Shown here: in pieces, positions 1-9,180 of the stretch
How the letters are laid out: each line of letters opens with the position of its first letter
How positions within the stretch are numbered: the first letter of the stretch is position 1
DNA from: Entrophospora sp. SA101
Taxonomy: Eukaryota; Glomeromycota; Glomeromycetes; Entrophosporales; Entrophosporaceae
Assembly (NCBI GenBank): GCA_958430865.1
Contig: CAUDNR010000112.1
Span: forward strand, 12,228-29,956
Length of the DNA: 17,729 bases
Direction: 5' to 3'
Made by a program: the position numbers and the translations under genes
The notes under the pieces: generated by a model
Databases searched by the model: none
The model's input: the letters and a program-made list of their open reading frames with translations, nothing else
Told to the model about the DNA's origin: nothing

Positions 1-1160
1 GACAAATTCTGAGGTTTGCCCTTTGCGATCTGTTGAGAATTCATACTTTCAACGTACACTAATCAAAATGAATAAATATACTGTCCTTCAATTTTGACCG
101 TTTAAAGGTGAACAAAAATGTTCTTTCTACATACAGGAGATTGAGCTGCCGGATCAAAGGGTTTAATGGAAATTAAGCTAAGTGTTGATTAGTGTTTTTG
201 AATTGATCGGCAAGATTGTATAGACTGTGTCACTACAATAATAATAATGGTGGTGGGATTTCATATGCTGGCGTGCTCATTCGTAAGCCCGAGTTTTATC
301 TTGATTGCTTGAAGGCGGATAGAAACGTCTTAGCTGAATATAGAAGGTTGAGTTCCTTGCACTGAGAGAAATACCTCTAACGTTGTTGGTATTGCGAAAA
401 AATGTAGGACAGCCGTCCTATTTATATTTTTCGAATTAATAAAAATAAAATAGACTATTGTCTTAGCTCGAATGATGTGATTTTTTGCTCTTTACAACGA
501 AGAAGATGCAATCCAAATCCAACTTGACTTTAATAAATTTTTGATCTTGCGCGCCATAGCAGCATGATATTGTGTAATACGTAAAAAGCAAAAGGCTCAA
601 CTTGCGTTCTCATGTAAATTTGTTATTATTATTATTTAACAATCATTACTAAAATGTGGTTACTAAAAATTGATATTTTAATAATATAATTTAATGTTAC
701 CGTTTGATGGATAGTTGGTTTCCATTAAGTATGTAATAGATGAAAATTTACCATGTACTAGAACATTACAACGAACAATAATATCAGAAGCTTCGGAAAC
801 GTTGACGCTCCTTTAGATTTTTCCTTTTTCGCCTTTTACAATTCAGTTTCTTCCATCAAGTTCTGTATTCAATTTAACTTCTTAGAACTAATTTTTTTGA
901 CGAAATGTTACAAAGTTATAAAACTATCACGTCAAATTCGTTACCATTAAGTCAATAATGACGTAAGTAAAATTGTTTAAAGGCTAATAAAATACAAAAG
1001 CTCACTAAAAATCATTCCAAGGTACTTTTTTCAGTATTCTAATCTCTTCTTTGTTTCATCAGTTGTTCCCAAGGAGCCAAGTTTTCTTTTGCTGAATACA
1101 AATTCAGTTCCCACACACTCATTTACTACCAAAATTGAACATTTCTTGTATTAATTGATA
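1..1160. other. AT-rich stretch without recognisable gene
   Basis: I translated parts of this stretch by eye and found only short open segments broken by many stops, with no motif I recognise. A short hairpin (TAGGAC, 4-base loop, GTCCTA) lies near 406-421. Nothing supports a gene, tRNA or element end. It may be intergenic sequence or a very old transposon remnant. Confidence 0.4.
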
Positions 1161-1179
1161 TTAATAACGCGATACATGA

Positions 1180-1500
1180 TTGGAGTAGGCAAAATCATCG
1201 ATTAGGGATTCGGCACTTGTTCAGGGTCAATTAATTTTATTATCAAATGAAAATTTACATAATAACTTTTTTATAATTGTTATCAAATTACTGTGTAAAT
1301 AATCATGGAAGTTTCATAATATCAATATTGATTGATCAAGTTACTTTGTAATAAATAATAAACTCATCTTTATTGTAGTGATCAATGAAAATTTCATTAA
1401 GGATAACTTTGCTTGAAATGGTGTAGTTTACGATTCGATAATTCATGATTATCAAACAAAAATTTTAGATATAATCATGAATAGTATATTAAGAAGTCAA
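1180..1500. repeat. AT-rich segment with hairpins and palindromes
   Basis: A perfect 12-bp inverted repeat (ATTCATGATTAT at 1441-1452 and its complement at 1471-1482) has an 18-base loop. A perfect 12-bp palindrome, ATCAATATTGAT, lies at 1321-1332. The phrase 'ATCAA(A)TGAAAATTT' recurs near 1241 and 1381. I could not find outer ends or a target duplication, so calling this a MITE would be a guess; in DNA this AT-rich some such symmetry is expected by chance. Confidence 0.3.
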
Positions 1501-1753
1501 GCATTTTTTTAATAATTAAAATTTAATTTTTTTTATTTGTAAGTAATGCACATTTCATATTATTTTTTTTATTACAAACAAAGGAAGGGGGCAACGTTTT
1601 AGATAAAGCCCTGCCAAAAAAAATTGTTGTTTTGCCACTCTTTAAATAACAATCATTGAATCATTCATTCAAAAAACCAAACAGGCTCATTTAAAAATTT
1701 TACAAAGATTTTATTAAAACTTTAAAAAAAGTCAAAATAAAAATAAACTAGGT

Positions 1754-1996
1754 TTAAATAGTTTCTCCGTCAGTATTGGAATTTGTATCCCAAACCTCAA
1801 CTTCCTCACATGATTTCAACCGAAAGGTTTCTTTGTCTCGATTGCCATACATTGGTGCTTTGCCCTTGTTGTTCACCTGGTTCATCGCATTGATCAACGT
1901 TTCTGATCTCGATAAATTCAATAAAGCATCAAAACACGTTTTCTTGTTCGCCGTTCCTTCCTTATCGTATGATGTTAGTAATGGTATAAACTGCAT
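1754..1996 (-). CDS. Small hypothetical protein, possibly a gene fragment
   Basis: This 80-residue reading frame starts with MQFIPLLTSYDKEG and ends with TNSNTDGETI. It is hydrophilic, with no membrane segment, signal peptide or metal-binding pattern, and I recognise no family. It is listed because its base composition is clearly less AT-rich than the surroundings and its amino-acid mix looks protein-like (Lys, Glu, Asp, Asn and Thr evenly spread). The opposite strand is also open here for 78 codons, so the coding strand is uncertain. A stop codon lies nine codons upstream of the ATG. It could be the last exon of a decayed gene or a chance frame. Confidence 0.25.
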   Translation of the reverse strand: MQFIPLLTSYDKEGTANKKTCFDALLNLSRSETLINAMNQVNNKGKAPMYGNRDKETFRLKSCEEVEVWDTNSNTDGETI

Positions 1997-2010
1997 GAAG
2001 ACAGTTTGGT

Positions 2011-2317
2011 GATGATAATGTTATGCTCGGTGGTGTTGAGAATGACAATGGCGACGTTGATAATGTTGATGATTTTTAAGGCATTTTGCTGATGCATTAT
2101 CTGTTGCTCAAATCATTATTCCTTCTCTTGGTCTTGATTGTTGGGATATCGTTTGTGCTAAACTGGGGCAAGACCACTCAATCTCGCTACAGATGATCTG
2201 TGCAAGGTTCTTTCTCACGAAGAGCTCACCCACTACGAGAAGTCCTTGTTGCTACAGCTACAGCCGAATATCTACCATTCGAGACCATATATGTTCGCAG
2301 GATTATCAATTTGTTAG
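2011..2317 (+). pseudogene. Broken ORF in a less AT-rich island
   Basis: Three protein-like segments follow one another in different frames. The first is acidic (from 2011, 'DDNVMLGGVENDNGDVDN'). The second starts near 2085 ('ALSVAQIIIPSLGLDCW'). The third starts near 2168 ('ATDDLCKVLSHEELTHYEKS') and is predicted helical and Leu/Glu-rich. It ends at a TAG at 2315-2317. The composition stays less AT-rich to about 2480. I recognise no family. Joining the segments needs two frame changes, so this is either a decayed gene or spliced exons whose borders I cannot place; chance is also possible. Confidence 0.28.
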
Positions 2318-2954
2318 ATGTTCTACGAATTATAGACGTTCCTTTCCACGATGAAGTAGTTTGACTGACCCTGTTCTCCCCTTTTGCTTAGCCTCTTATT
2401 TGCAAGGAGAAGAGAAAGCACCAAACAGAGGTCTACTCATTTCGGGCTCCTTATCCAAGGTTCTCAGGTCTAAGCCTATTGTTTGAACGACAATTACTAC
2501 GCAAAGAAAAATATCATTTGACGCATGTTTAATAAAACCATCAATACATATTAATTAATACACTGTACACACGCATCATCATATGTTAGTGAAATGAACG
2601 ATCATAAGAAAATTCTTGTGAGTAGTTCAGACTAAGAATGGTTGACGAAATACTTTGCAGGGCGGGAATTATTTCACCAAACCGTTTTTGATTTCGTCTC
2701 GTTTGACGAGATTGATGAAATTGACGAAACTTTCATAACCAATGATCAAAAAGTATGGCCAAATATTGATTTTATATATATCAGTATAGTGATGTCACCA
2801 AAAAAAAAAGATTTAGATTCGGAACCTTTTGTTTAGTGATGCATGATAAAAAAGAATCGAGAACATTTATCTATGGTAAATACCAATGTTACTCTACATA
2901 TTGAATTACTATATAAAATCAGGATATAGTGATGAAATGCCATGTATAACACAA

Positions 2955-3004
2955 ACAGGCAAAACCTTTATCCATTTTTCATCATGGATAAAGGTTTTGC
3001 CTGT
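2955..3004. repeat. Perfect 21-bp hairpin, 8-base loop
   Basis: The left arm AGGCAAAACCTTTATCCAT (core, about 2957-2975) is followed by the loop TTTTCATC and the exact complement at 2984-3002. With the flanking C/G and A/T pairs the stem reaches 21 bp. Transcribed RNA would form a strong stem. It lies inside the TA-flanked element and its stem resembles that of the hairpin at 3111-3167. Confidence 0.8.
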
Positions 3005-3110
3005 AGAGGGATATATTATAATTATCCTACCCATGAGTTTGTCGATCATAGAGTGAGTTATCCGGACAAAATCCCGGAGATCAACATCAGAAATATCCAC
3101 GCCACACACC

Positions 3111-3167
3111 CCGAAAGGCAGAAGCTTTACCCATTGTTATTCCATGGATAAAGGATTTGCCTTTCGG
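3111..3167. repeat. Imperfect 24-bp hairpin related to the one upstream
   Basis: The left arm 3111-3134 begins CCGAAAGGCA and the right arm 3144-3167 ends TGCCTTTCGG. Twenty of 24 positions pair, around a 9-base loop. The right arm contains ATGGATAAAGG and TTTGCC, nearly matching the right arm of the 2955-3004 hairpin, so the two probably share an origin by duplication. Confidence 0.7.
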
Positions 3168-3375
3168 AAAATGTCCGAATTAGGTGGACATTAATCTATT
3201 GGCTGAAATGTTGGCACTATATTAAAAACAAATCAATATATGTATACAAGTATCGCAAGCATCTGATTTGATTGGCTCAATCAATTTCGTATTTCATCAA
3301 TTTCATAAAAAGATTCAAAAGATCCTTGGCGACAAATGTGAATTTCGTCATAAATAATTTCGTCAACCATTCTTA

Positions 3376-3930
3376 TGATGTATTAAATTTGCCTTCCTCT
3401 CTTGTTTTATTATGCTAGCATTATCTTGAACCATTTATTGACGGTTCATATATGGACGAGTCGTACATGGTATATCCAACTTTTCATGCAAAGGCTAATA
3501 ATGTCTACTATGTAAATTTTTCTTGATGTGTAAATAGAAAATCTCAAAGATTTCGATTGTATATAAACCAGGAGATCTAAATTCATATCAGTTAATTTGT
3601 TAAATATTTGGATTCAAAGTATTTAATTTTTTTACCACCGTGATGAGGGTTCATTGTTAATAAGTTGGCGGAGCAAATAAGGTTCATTAGAAATGAGATT
3701 CACTTATTAATTTATAGTTGTTGATTAATGACAAATTAAATTTTATTAAATAAAATTATTATTAGAAAATATAGAATGTAATAAAAATCATCAACATTTT
3801 CCTTTACTACTATTATTATAAGTAAATAGTAAATGATCTTATTAGTAATTAATTATGATTAATAAATTTCAATTAATGAAAATTTAATTTACCTCATTAA
3901 AATCAACATTTAAAAGAATAACATTTAAAA
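3376..3930. other. AT-rich region between the MITE and the kinase 3' end
   Basis: No gene is visible. The part nearest the kinase is very AT-rich and should hold its 3' untranslated region. TTTATT near 3741-3747 reads AATAAA on the minus strand and could be a polyadenylation signal about 190 bp past the stop, but such hexamers are frequent here. A near-palindrome lies at about 3865-3886. Confidence 0.35.
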
Positions 3931-3936
3931 TCAAGA

Positions 3937-5487
3937 TTATTTATACAACCTTTTTGATTTAGCAATTTCATCATCTAATATTCTACTTTTATAATATGCA
4001 TTTGGATGCGATTTGTGTACTTGCTGTGGATCACTGCTGTTGCAGCAGCTGCTGCTATTATCATTATTAAAATTAATCTCTTTTTTTTTAATTTTAGAAA
4101 ATTTGAATAATTTTTTTATTAAACTATTATTTTTATTATTATTGTTGTTCAAATTTTTACTTTTAAAAATTTCATCTGATTTATTTCTAGCAAATCCACA
4201 AAGCTCTAGAATAGTTGGTCTTTTAGACGGATCTACATCCCAACACCTTTGCATCATTCGCGAATAATCATCAGGCATTCCTGGTAATACTGGTGGTCGT
4301 AAACCTTTACATATATCAAAAATTAAATGATGATTATGAGCTCTGTCATCAAATGGTGGATGGCCTGCAAATATTTCCCACATTAACATCCCAACACTAT
4401 AAATATCTGTTTCTTTTGTGTTCTTTGCATTATTTTTGCCTTGAAGTAGTTCAGGTGCAGTGTATGATATAATTCCATATATTTTATGTGTTGACTTTGC
4501 ATCAACTGGCCCACATAATCCTAAATCTGTAATATAACAATTACCACCTTCCATTAATATATTGCCACTATGTAAATCACAATGAACTAATCTTTTTGAA
4601 TGTATATCATATAATGCAACACATAAATATTTAAAAATTGTAATTCTATCTTTTAGTGTTAAATTTAAATGATTTTTCTGTAAATAATCCCTTAAACTTC
4701 CATCTGATAAATAAATTGAAACCATTGTATAATTTCCATTATCTGGGAATTTAGTTATACCATAGCAAGTAACAATTGAATTTGATTTAATTTTACAATA
4801 GTTTATTGCCTGTAATTAAGTTTAAAACCAATTAGTATTATATAACACAATATTACTTATTTAGTTTTAAATAAAATCAATTACCTCATCAAAAAATGAT
4901 TTTCTTGGATTACTAGAATTATTTAAACATTTTAATACTACTGTTTGCCTTCCAGAATAACTAAATTCTTTTTTATTTTCATTGTAATCAATTATTCTTC
5001 CTCTTGTCCATACCGCAGTGTAAATGGTACTAAATCCACCTTCAGTTAATTTTTTAACATTTTGAAAACGATCATAAGGTATCCATTCTAAAATCAGAGT
5101 TGGCAAAGATAAGATAATTTGACATTGTTGAATAAAATAATCAACTATCTCATTTCCAGATGTCCAAGTGTTGAAAAGGCTCTGTAATTGTAAACTAATA
5201 CACTTCTCACAGAATCTATTGGAGTATCTTGTTGATTTACATTTATTGCATTTTTTTGGTTTGCCCAATTTATTTCTTGCATTAAATAACTCAAAATCAT
5301 AAATAAACTTTTCTTTACAATATTCTTTTTCATTTTTAGAAAGCTCCTTATTTTTTTTGACTAATGAAAAATAATAATCTTTTCTACTTTCTCTATCAGA
5401 ATTAATCAGAGCATTGTTATACATTTCGTTATCAATCCTATATACAAATTCACTTCTTTCTGGTGATAATAATTTATTAAATGACAT
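3937..5487 (-). CDS. Tyrosine-kinase-like protein kinase, two exons
   Basis: Exon 1 (5487-4885, 201 codons) and exon 2 (4809-3937) join in phase 0 to give 491 aa. Residues 1-130 hold a charged region and a Cys4 cluster (C80, C83, C93, C96). After 'WIPYDRF' the kinase domain (about 142-408) shows the Gly-rich loop 'EGGFSTIY', Lys186, the probable alpha-C Glu201 at the exon edge, catalytic loop 'HCDLHSGN' (Asp279, Asn284), 'DLG' (Asp296) replacing DFG, 'APE' (319-321), Asp336 and Arg398. HRD is HCD and the catalytic-loop Lys is His; from memory such changes are common in the expanded Glomeromycotina family. All catalytic Asp/Lys residues are present, so activity is likely. The tail has an Asn run and Lys-rich and Ser/Cys-rich stretches. 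Substrate unknown; probably signalling. The ATG at 5487 was chosen as the first in a frame matching the family start. Confidence 0.9.
4810..4884 (-). other. 75-bp intron of the kinase gene
   Basis: On the minus strand the donor is GAG|GTAATTG (exon ends at 4885) and the acceptor is ATTACAG|GCA (exon resumes at 4809). Without splicing the frame stops eight bases inside the intron's far side ('VIDFI' then TAA). With it the protein reads 'KSFFDE-AINYCKIKSNSI', a continuous kinase N-lobe. Exon 2 is open back to the acceptor in the same frame, 28 codons before its first ATG. Confidence 0.9.
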
Positions 5488-5693
5488 TGTATAAATTAAA
5501 TGTGTTTGTGTAATTTAAGATAATGATAAAAAAATATCAAATTATCAAATTATTGAATTGATTAATTTATTGAATAGAATGAAGAAAACGGGGATTTTTT
5601 TTTTGAGAATAAAGTAATTTACAAAAAAAAATTAGTTTTTTTAAAAGGAAACAAAAAAAAATATTTTTAAATTCGTGTAACAAATATTAAAAA

Positions 5694-6400
5694 CTATTTT
5701 GACATGTTTGATTTAAAGGCATATGATGGAACATTTTTGTCAATCAGATTGCAAAAAGCAAAAGCGATCTTTTGATTAAATATCATTGGTTGAATTTTTG
5801 GATCTCTTGATGATGATAAATTTAAAATTGAAGCATCTCCAGGAATAGGTAAAATTTTATTGCGTAGATCCTCAAGAAAAAGCTTTTGACATAATGTAAT
5901 TTACTATGAAAATCCTCGTTAAAATATCCCTGAATCTAATTAAGTTAATTAATTCTTTTGATGTGTGTTTCCTAAGTCAGAAATGACCAATCTTTAACAT
6001 ATTACCCTTGTTGATTTTCTAATCCCCATTTAATAACATCTCCAATACTTCTATTTCTTTCAAAAAATTGATTTTTCCAATAATTCAAATTCATTTGATT
6101 TAAATAATTTTCTGACAATTAAGTTCATTCGACTCAAGTAATTTTTCACCATCAGCACAAATCTTCAATGCTTGCCACAATGAACTTTTCTTTTCGCCCT
6201 AATAGTGGAAAAAGAGGAAAAATTACATATGTGACTTCTGACTGTAAAAGATTATAAATTTAAAATTCATTGATATTTTCTATCTTGAAAACATAAAACC
6301 CATTTTCTTATTTTGCATTAGTTTTGAGAAAAAGGGACAATGTACATAGAATGAACATGAAATTCTTTAATACCTGGTCTACCCCAATATTTCTTTTACG
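5694..6400 (-). pseudogene. Decayed or spliced gene of unrecognised family
   Basis: The last segment (about 5900-5694) encodes about 65 residues including 'LEDLRNKILPIPGDASILNL' and ends 'AFKSNMSK' at a TAG. A middle segment (about 6115-6008) reads 'YWKNQFFERNRSIGDVIKWG'. A third (6198-6120) reads 'KKSSLWQALKICADGEKLLE'. Splice-like sites occur between them: donor near 6005 with acceptor at 5930 (76 bp, like the kinase intron), and donor at 6373 with acceptor at 6199. The frame is not continuous across all joins, and an in-frame stop follows 'NCQKII', so I favour a decayed gene. I do not recognise the family. It lies upstream of the kinase on the same strand, with about 200 bp between them. 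Confidence 0.4.
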
Positions 6401-6488
6401 ATTTCAATAAGTTCTTAATGTTATTTAACAATTCATTTTTTTATTTAGAGGGGTTTTTTAATAAAATCAAGGTTAACCTGTTGACCTA

Positions 6489-6644
6489 CACTACCCGGAC
6501 AAAAGTTTGTGAACGATGTTTTTTGTTAATTACGCAAAATACTACATAATAACAACACATAAAATTTTAATATTATACGGCCTAGGTTCTTGTTCGTTTT
6601 TGTATAAAATTTGATGTTTTTTGTATTTCTAGTACTTTATTAAT
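6489..6644 (+). repeat. Left terminal inverted repeat of the Tc1 element
   Basis: It matches the complement of 7285-7440 at 154 of 156 positions with no gap. The two differences lie about 28 and 86 bases from the tip. Beyond this the match continues weakly through an A/T run to about 6660. Confidence 0.92.
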
Positions 6645-6709
6645 AAAAAAAAAACGAAATACTTTTTTTTTGAAAAGATCTTCAAAAAGTTAAAATTGAA
6701 AAAAATTGA

Positions 6710-6970
6710 CTAATATCTAGTGGGCCACCCATCATTAGAAATACATGCCTCAATTCTTCTTGGCATGCTTTCAATGAGTTTTTCTAAAGTTTCGTAAGGT
6801 ATTTTTAACCATTCTTCTTTCACCGCAACTTCCAATTCCGATTTATTTTTTGGATGCACTGCACGTTTTTTTAGCCTCCTCTCAAGTTCACCCCAGAGAT
6901 GTTCAATTAGATTAAGATCTGGTGATTGAGAGGGCCAATCAGCCAAAATATTTATTTTTTTCTTTACCAT
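6710..6970 (-). pseudogene. Tc1/mariner transposase, C-terminal fragment
   Basis: The fragment reads 'WPSQSPDLNLIEHLWGELER' and ends 'DGWPTRY'. The 'PDLN-x-IEHLW' block is the hallmark of the DDE_3 domain of Tc1 transposases and carries the third catalytic acid (Glu of IEH). The frame is open upstream of the ATG at 6970 through 'WKYVKNW', also typical of the family, to about 7010, so that ATG is internal. The first two catalytic Asp residues and the helix-turn-helix are missing: about a quarter of a usual 330-350-residue transposase remains, not active alone. Confidence 0.85.
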
Positions 6971-7053
6971 CCAATTTTTAACATATTTCCAGATAGATGA
7001 AGACCCAAAACTTTTCCACAGTCAAGTTCAGTCAGTTCTACATATTTTGGCAT
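6964..7053 (-). pseudogene. Tc1/mariner transposase, N-terminal fragment (29 aa)
   Basis: It begins MPKYVELTELDCGKVLGLHL, the start of the Tc1 DNA-binding domain (the 'GKVLGLH' helix that opens the first helix-turn-helix). It then runs into unrelated frame and stops at 6964-6966. It overlaps the C-terminal fragment in another frame. The internal deletion therefore fused roughly residue 22 to a point some 200 residues later, out of frame. Confidence 0.7.
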
Positions 7054-7284
7054 TTTTATGATTTTAATAAAATTTTTTTGCAGATCACGATTTAGATCTA
7101 GAAAAAAAAATAACAAAAGAAATAAAATCTAGATGCGTTAAAGTATTTAAAATCATACAGTTCATTCTCCAAAACCATAACTTTTATATGATATAATTTT
7201 AAATATTTTTATTATAAAAATTTTTGAAAAATCATGAAAATACTGTAAACATTTTAAAATTTAATCAACTTTCGGTTTTTTTTA

Positions 7285-7440
7285 ATTAATAAAGTACTAG
7301 AAATACAAAAAACATCAAATTTTATACAAAAACGAACAAGAACCTAGGCCGTATTATATTAAAATTTTATGTGTTGTTATTATGTAGTATTTTGCGTAAT
7401 TAACAAAAAACAACGTTCACAAACTTTTGTCCGGGTAGTG
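7285..7440 (-). repeat. Right terminal inverted repeat of the Tc1 element
   Basis: This is the partner of 6489-6644. It ends CCGGGTAGTG directly before the flanking TA at 7441-7442. Confidence 0.92.
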
Positions 7441-7442
7441 TA

Positions 7443-7702
7443 AATGTTTTATAATGGTAACCAATTACAGTAGGTGTCTTTAATCCAAACAAAGTCTATT
7501 AGCAATTTTAATTGAATCATAGAGATTGTCGGTTGATCCGGATACCACCTAGGCAGTGGATACAATTGATTAGCTGTTTTGTTTTAGATTGATGTTGTTT
7601 GTTTTAATCACGAGTTAAACAATGTACATCATTGGAAGCCACATATTTTTATAATAGAAATTTATTAGATGATGTGAGGGATAATGATTGAGATTTTTTT
7701 GG
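7443..7702. other. Unassigned sequence between Tc1 element and hAT gene
   Basis: No ORF or repeat was recognised here. It may hold the 5' end of the hAT element that follows, but I found no pair of hAT terminal repeats for that element. A G-plus-T-rich stretch with 'TTTTTTTGGTGAG' precedes the open frame. Confidence 0.3.
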
Positions 7703-7762
7703 TGAGAAGTAAATATTGGACATACGGAGTTAATTAGAGATGATGGAATTAATCCAGCTGCA

Positions 7763-8188
7763 ATGATTATAAGTGGAGTATGGTTGAAGTTAGGTTGGAT
7801 AGACACTTCATTAAAGGAAGGGAAAATAAAAGGACATTACTCAGCATCTTGCAAATATTGCCCAAAAACCTGGAATTCTGGAACACCTTTTAAACTAAAG
7901 GCTCATTCAGCTAATGAATGTCCTGGATTCATTATTCTATTTTTCATTTTTATTTGGATGGAATTAACAATCAATGAAACAACGAAACACAAAACAAAAG
8001 GTTCAAACTCTTTTATGAAAGCACAACCAAAGAAAAAAATTCAATTGATAAATCATTACTACAGGTTTTGTATGTTGTACATTCCATGGAATATTGTTGA
8101 AAATCCCTTTTTTATAGAACTTTTGAAACAATTAAGACCTGCATATGAACCTTCTTCTCGTGAGTATCTATCAGAAAATTATTTATAG
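7763..8188 (+). pseudogene. hAT transposase N-terminus with BED zinc finger
   Basis: The frame is open from about 7703; the ATG at 7763 is internal ('TELIRDDGINPAAM' precedes it), so the true start may lie further left or in an earlier exon. The finger is C30-x2-C33-x14-H48-x4-C53 ('CKYCPKTWNSG...AHSANEC'), a BED-type DNA-binding finger with the usual Trp. A Lys-rich linker follows, then 'IPWNIVENPFFIELLKQLRP' and 'YEPSSREYLS', the conserved segment before the hAT catalytic domain. The frame stops at 8186-8188. Similarity continues downstream in other frames, so this is the front of a decayed gene. Confidence 0.8.
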
Positions 8189-8630
8189 ATGAATCTCATT
8201 AACTAATCCGCAATTAAATACAATATTTGATTCAAATGATAATTTGACATTAGCACTAACTAGATCGGTTGGTCTGATCCTAAATGCAACTCTATGGAAT
8301 TTTTTGATATATGCAGTACATCAAATAGACAACAATATTTATTTTCTGTAGAAAGTCTTTCTCATTGTAGTCACACAGATCAATTTCTTGCTGTAAAATA
8401 GGTTCACAAAGTTTCGTGGCTATAGTAACCGATAATGAATCTAATGTTAAGTTGGCTAGAGAAATATTTCTGAAGAATACCTCATATATTTGATCTTAGA
8501 TGTATTGCTTACTGTATATACTTAATTCTTAAGTTAGTTGGCTGTTGCAATTAAAAGAATTCACACCAACACAAACTCTAGTCTTAAAAAATTTTGTGCT
8601 AATAAATTTGAAAGGATTCTATCATATAGG
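8189..8630 (+). pseudogene. hAT transposase, decayed catalytic region
   Basis: Frameshifts and stops break this part, but 'FVAIVTDNESNVKLAREIF' (about 8412-8474) is the hAT 'TDN' block with one of its catalytic Asp residues. Shortly before it, at about 8340-8395, are 'SVESLSH' and 'HTDQFLA' in another frame, as expected for the same protein. It continues the gene from 7763-8188 and runs up to the insertion at 8639. Confidence 0.7.
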
Positions 8631-8638
8631 ATATTTAC

Positions 8639-9180
8639 TAGTGATATGAGCCGGCTAAAAAAAAATTTCTCTTAGTATTCATTTTCACGCCAAAAATTTT
8701 AGTGCAGACTTCAGTGGCATAGACACTTAGTTAGTATGGGTCCATCTGCATTACTTAGAATAACAAAAAAATCATACGTTTCCTCAAAAAAAATTAAAAA
8801 AATAATACTCGTAGCAGGATAAAAGTAATAGTTAGAGATTATATTCGTCATAATACTATCTTAATTCGAGTTACTATTATTCGAATTATTCGTTTATTGG
8901 TTTATTAGAATAAATCTTCAATGTAATTCGAATACTCAGATTGATAGCGAGTAAATTTTCAATGTTAACGAATAAAGCAAATAATTCGAATAGGTCTTAC
9001 TCGAACCATTAAATAGTAATAACGATAGTAAATAATAATAATAATAGTATTAGTAATAATACCGGCAAGCTCAGTACCATCTGAAAAGCTTCCCATCAAC
9101 TGAGATTTATTTAAGTTATTAGCCGGCTAAGAGTTGTACAGCATAGCCAGCTAAGTTTTTTCTACCGGCTTACATCACTA
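8639..9180. mobile_element. Non-autonomous hAT element (MITE), 542 bp
   Basis: ATATTTAC flanks both sides exactly (8631-8638 and 9181-9188), the 8-bp duplication hAT transposases make. The ends read TAGTGATATGAGCCGG and, inverted, TAGTGATGTAAGCCGG (14 of 16 match); TAGTG fits the hAT end rule. GCCGGCTAA-like motifs are repeated near both ends (8650, 9121, 9145), as hAT subterminal binding sites are. It has no coding capacity. It landed inside the decayed hAT gene, so it is younger than that gene. Confidence 0.88.
8865..9005. repeat. Internal imperfect inverted repeat with ATTCGAAT motifs
   Basis: TTCGAGTTACTATTATTCGA at 8865-8884 and what follows to 8892 mirrors 8969-9005 (complement starts TTCGAGTAAGACCTATTCGA). 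Both arms hold ATTCGAATTATT. The middle has a further AATTCGAAT. It gives the small hAT element a foldback core and probably arose by duplication and decay. Confidence 0.55.

Larger units (their letters stand above)
2635..3373. mobile_element. MITE-like element with TA target duplication
   Basis: Both ends read TAAGAATGGTTGACGAAAT inward (19 bp, perfect; 2633-2651 and the complement ending at 3375). Taking the outer TA as the target duplication, as in Tc1/mariner elements, leaves 739 bp between. GACGAAA/TTTCGTC motifs are repeated just inside both ends (for example 2690-2735 and 3343-3366), as is usual for transposase-binding subterminal repeats. The interior has no transposase similarity, so it would be non-autonomous. 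Two hairpins lie in the middle (listed separately). Family assignment rests only on the TA. Confidence 0.6.
6489..7440. mobile_element. Tc1/mariner element, internally deleted, 952 bp
   Basis: The ends are 156-bp terminal inverted repeats (6489-6644 and 7285-7440) that begin CACTACCCGGACAAAAGTTT and differ at only two positions. TA dinucleotides flank both ends (6487-6488 and 7441-7442), the Tc1/mariner target duplication. The interior encodes only the first and last parts of a transposase, on the minus strand and in different frames. Nearly identical arms suggest a fairly recent insertion. It is non-autonomous and would need transposase from an intact relative. Confidence 0.92.

Noticed and set aside
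1776..2012. 78-codon plus-strand frame overlapping the minus-strand ORF at 1754-1996
   Set aside because: Hydrophobic, irregular composition and antisense to a more protein-like frame; probably its shadow.
2642..2836. 64-codon plus-strand frame with DEIDEIDE
   Set aside because: Produced by the GACGAAAT subterminal repeats of the TA-flanked element; it starts within the terminal repeat.
2909..3109. Overlapping frames on both strands over the hairpins (2909-3109 minus, 2942-3151 plus)
   Set aside because: Both are explained by the inverted repeats, which read similarly on the two strands; no motif.
2955..3167. CRISPR-like array or tRNA cluster from the repeated hairpins
   Set aside because: Only two units, inverted rather than direct repeats, no spacer regularity, no tRNA arms or B-box sequence, and the window is eukaryotic.
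4013..4267. Leu-rich 84-codon plus-strand frame, looks like a membrane protein
   Set aside because: Antisense to the Asn-rich and Lys-rich tail of the kinase; the Leu runs are the complement of AAT/AAA-type codon runs.
5145..5333. 62-codon minus-strand frame
   Set aside because: Lies wholly inside kinase exon 1 in another frame.
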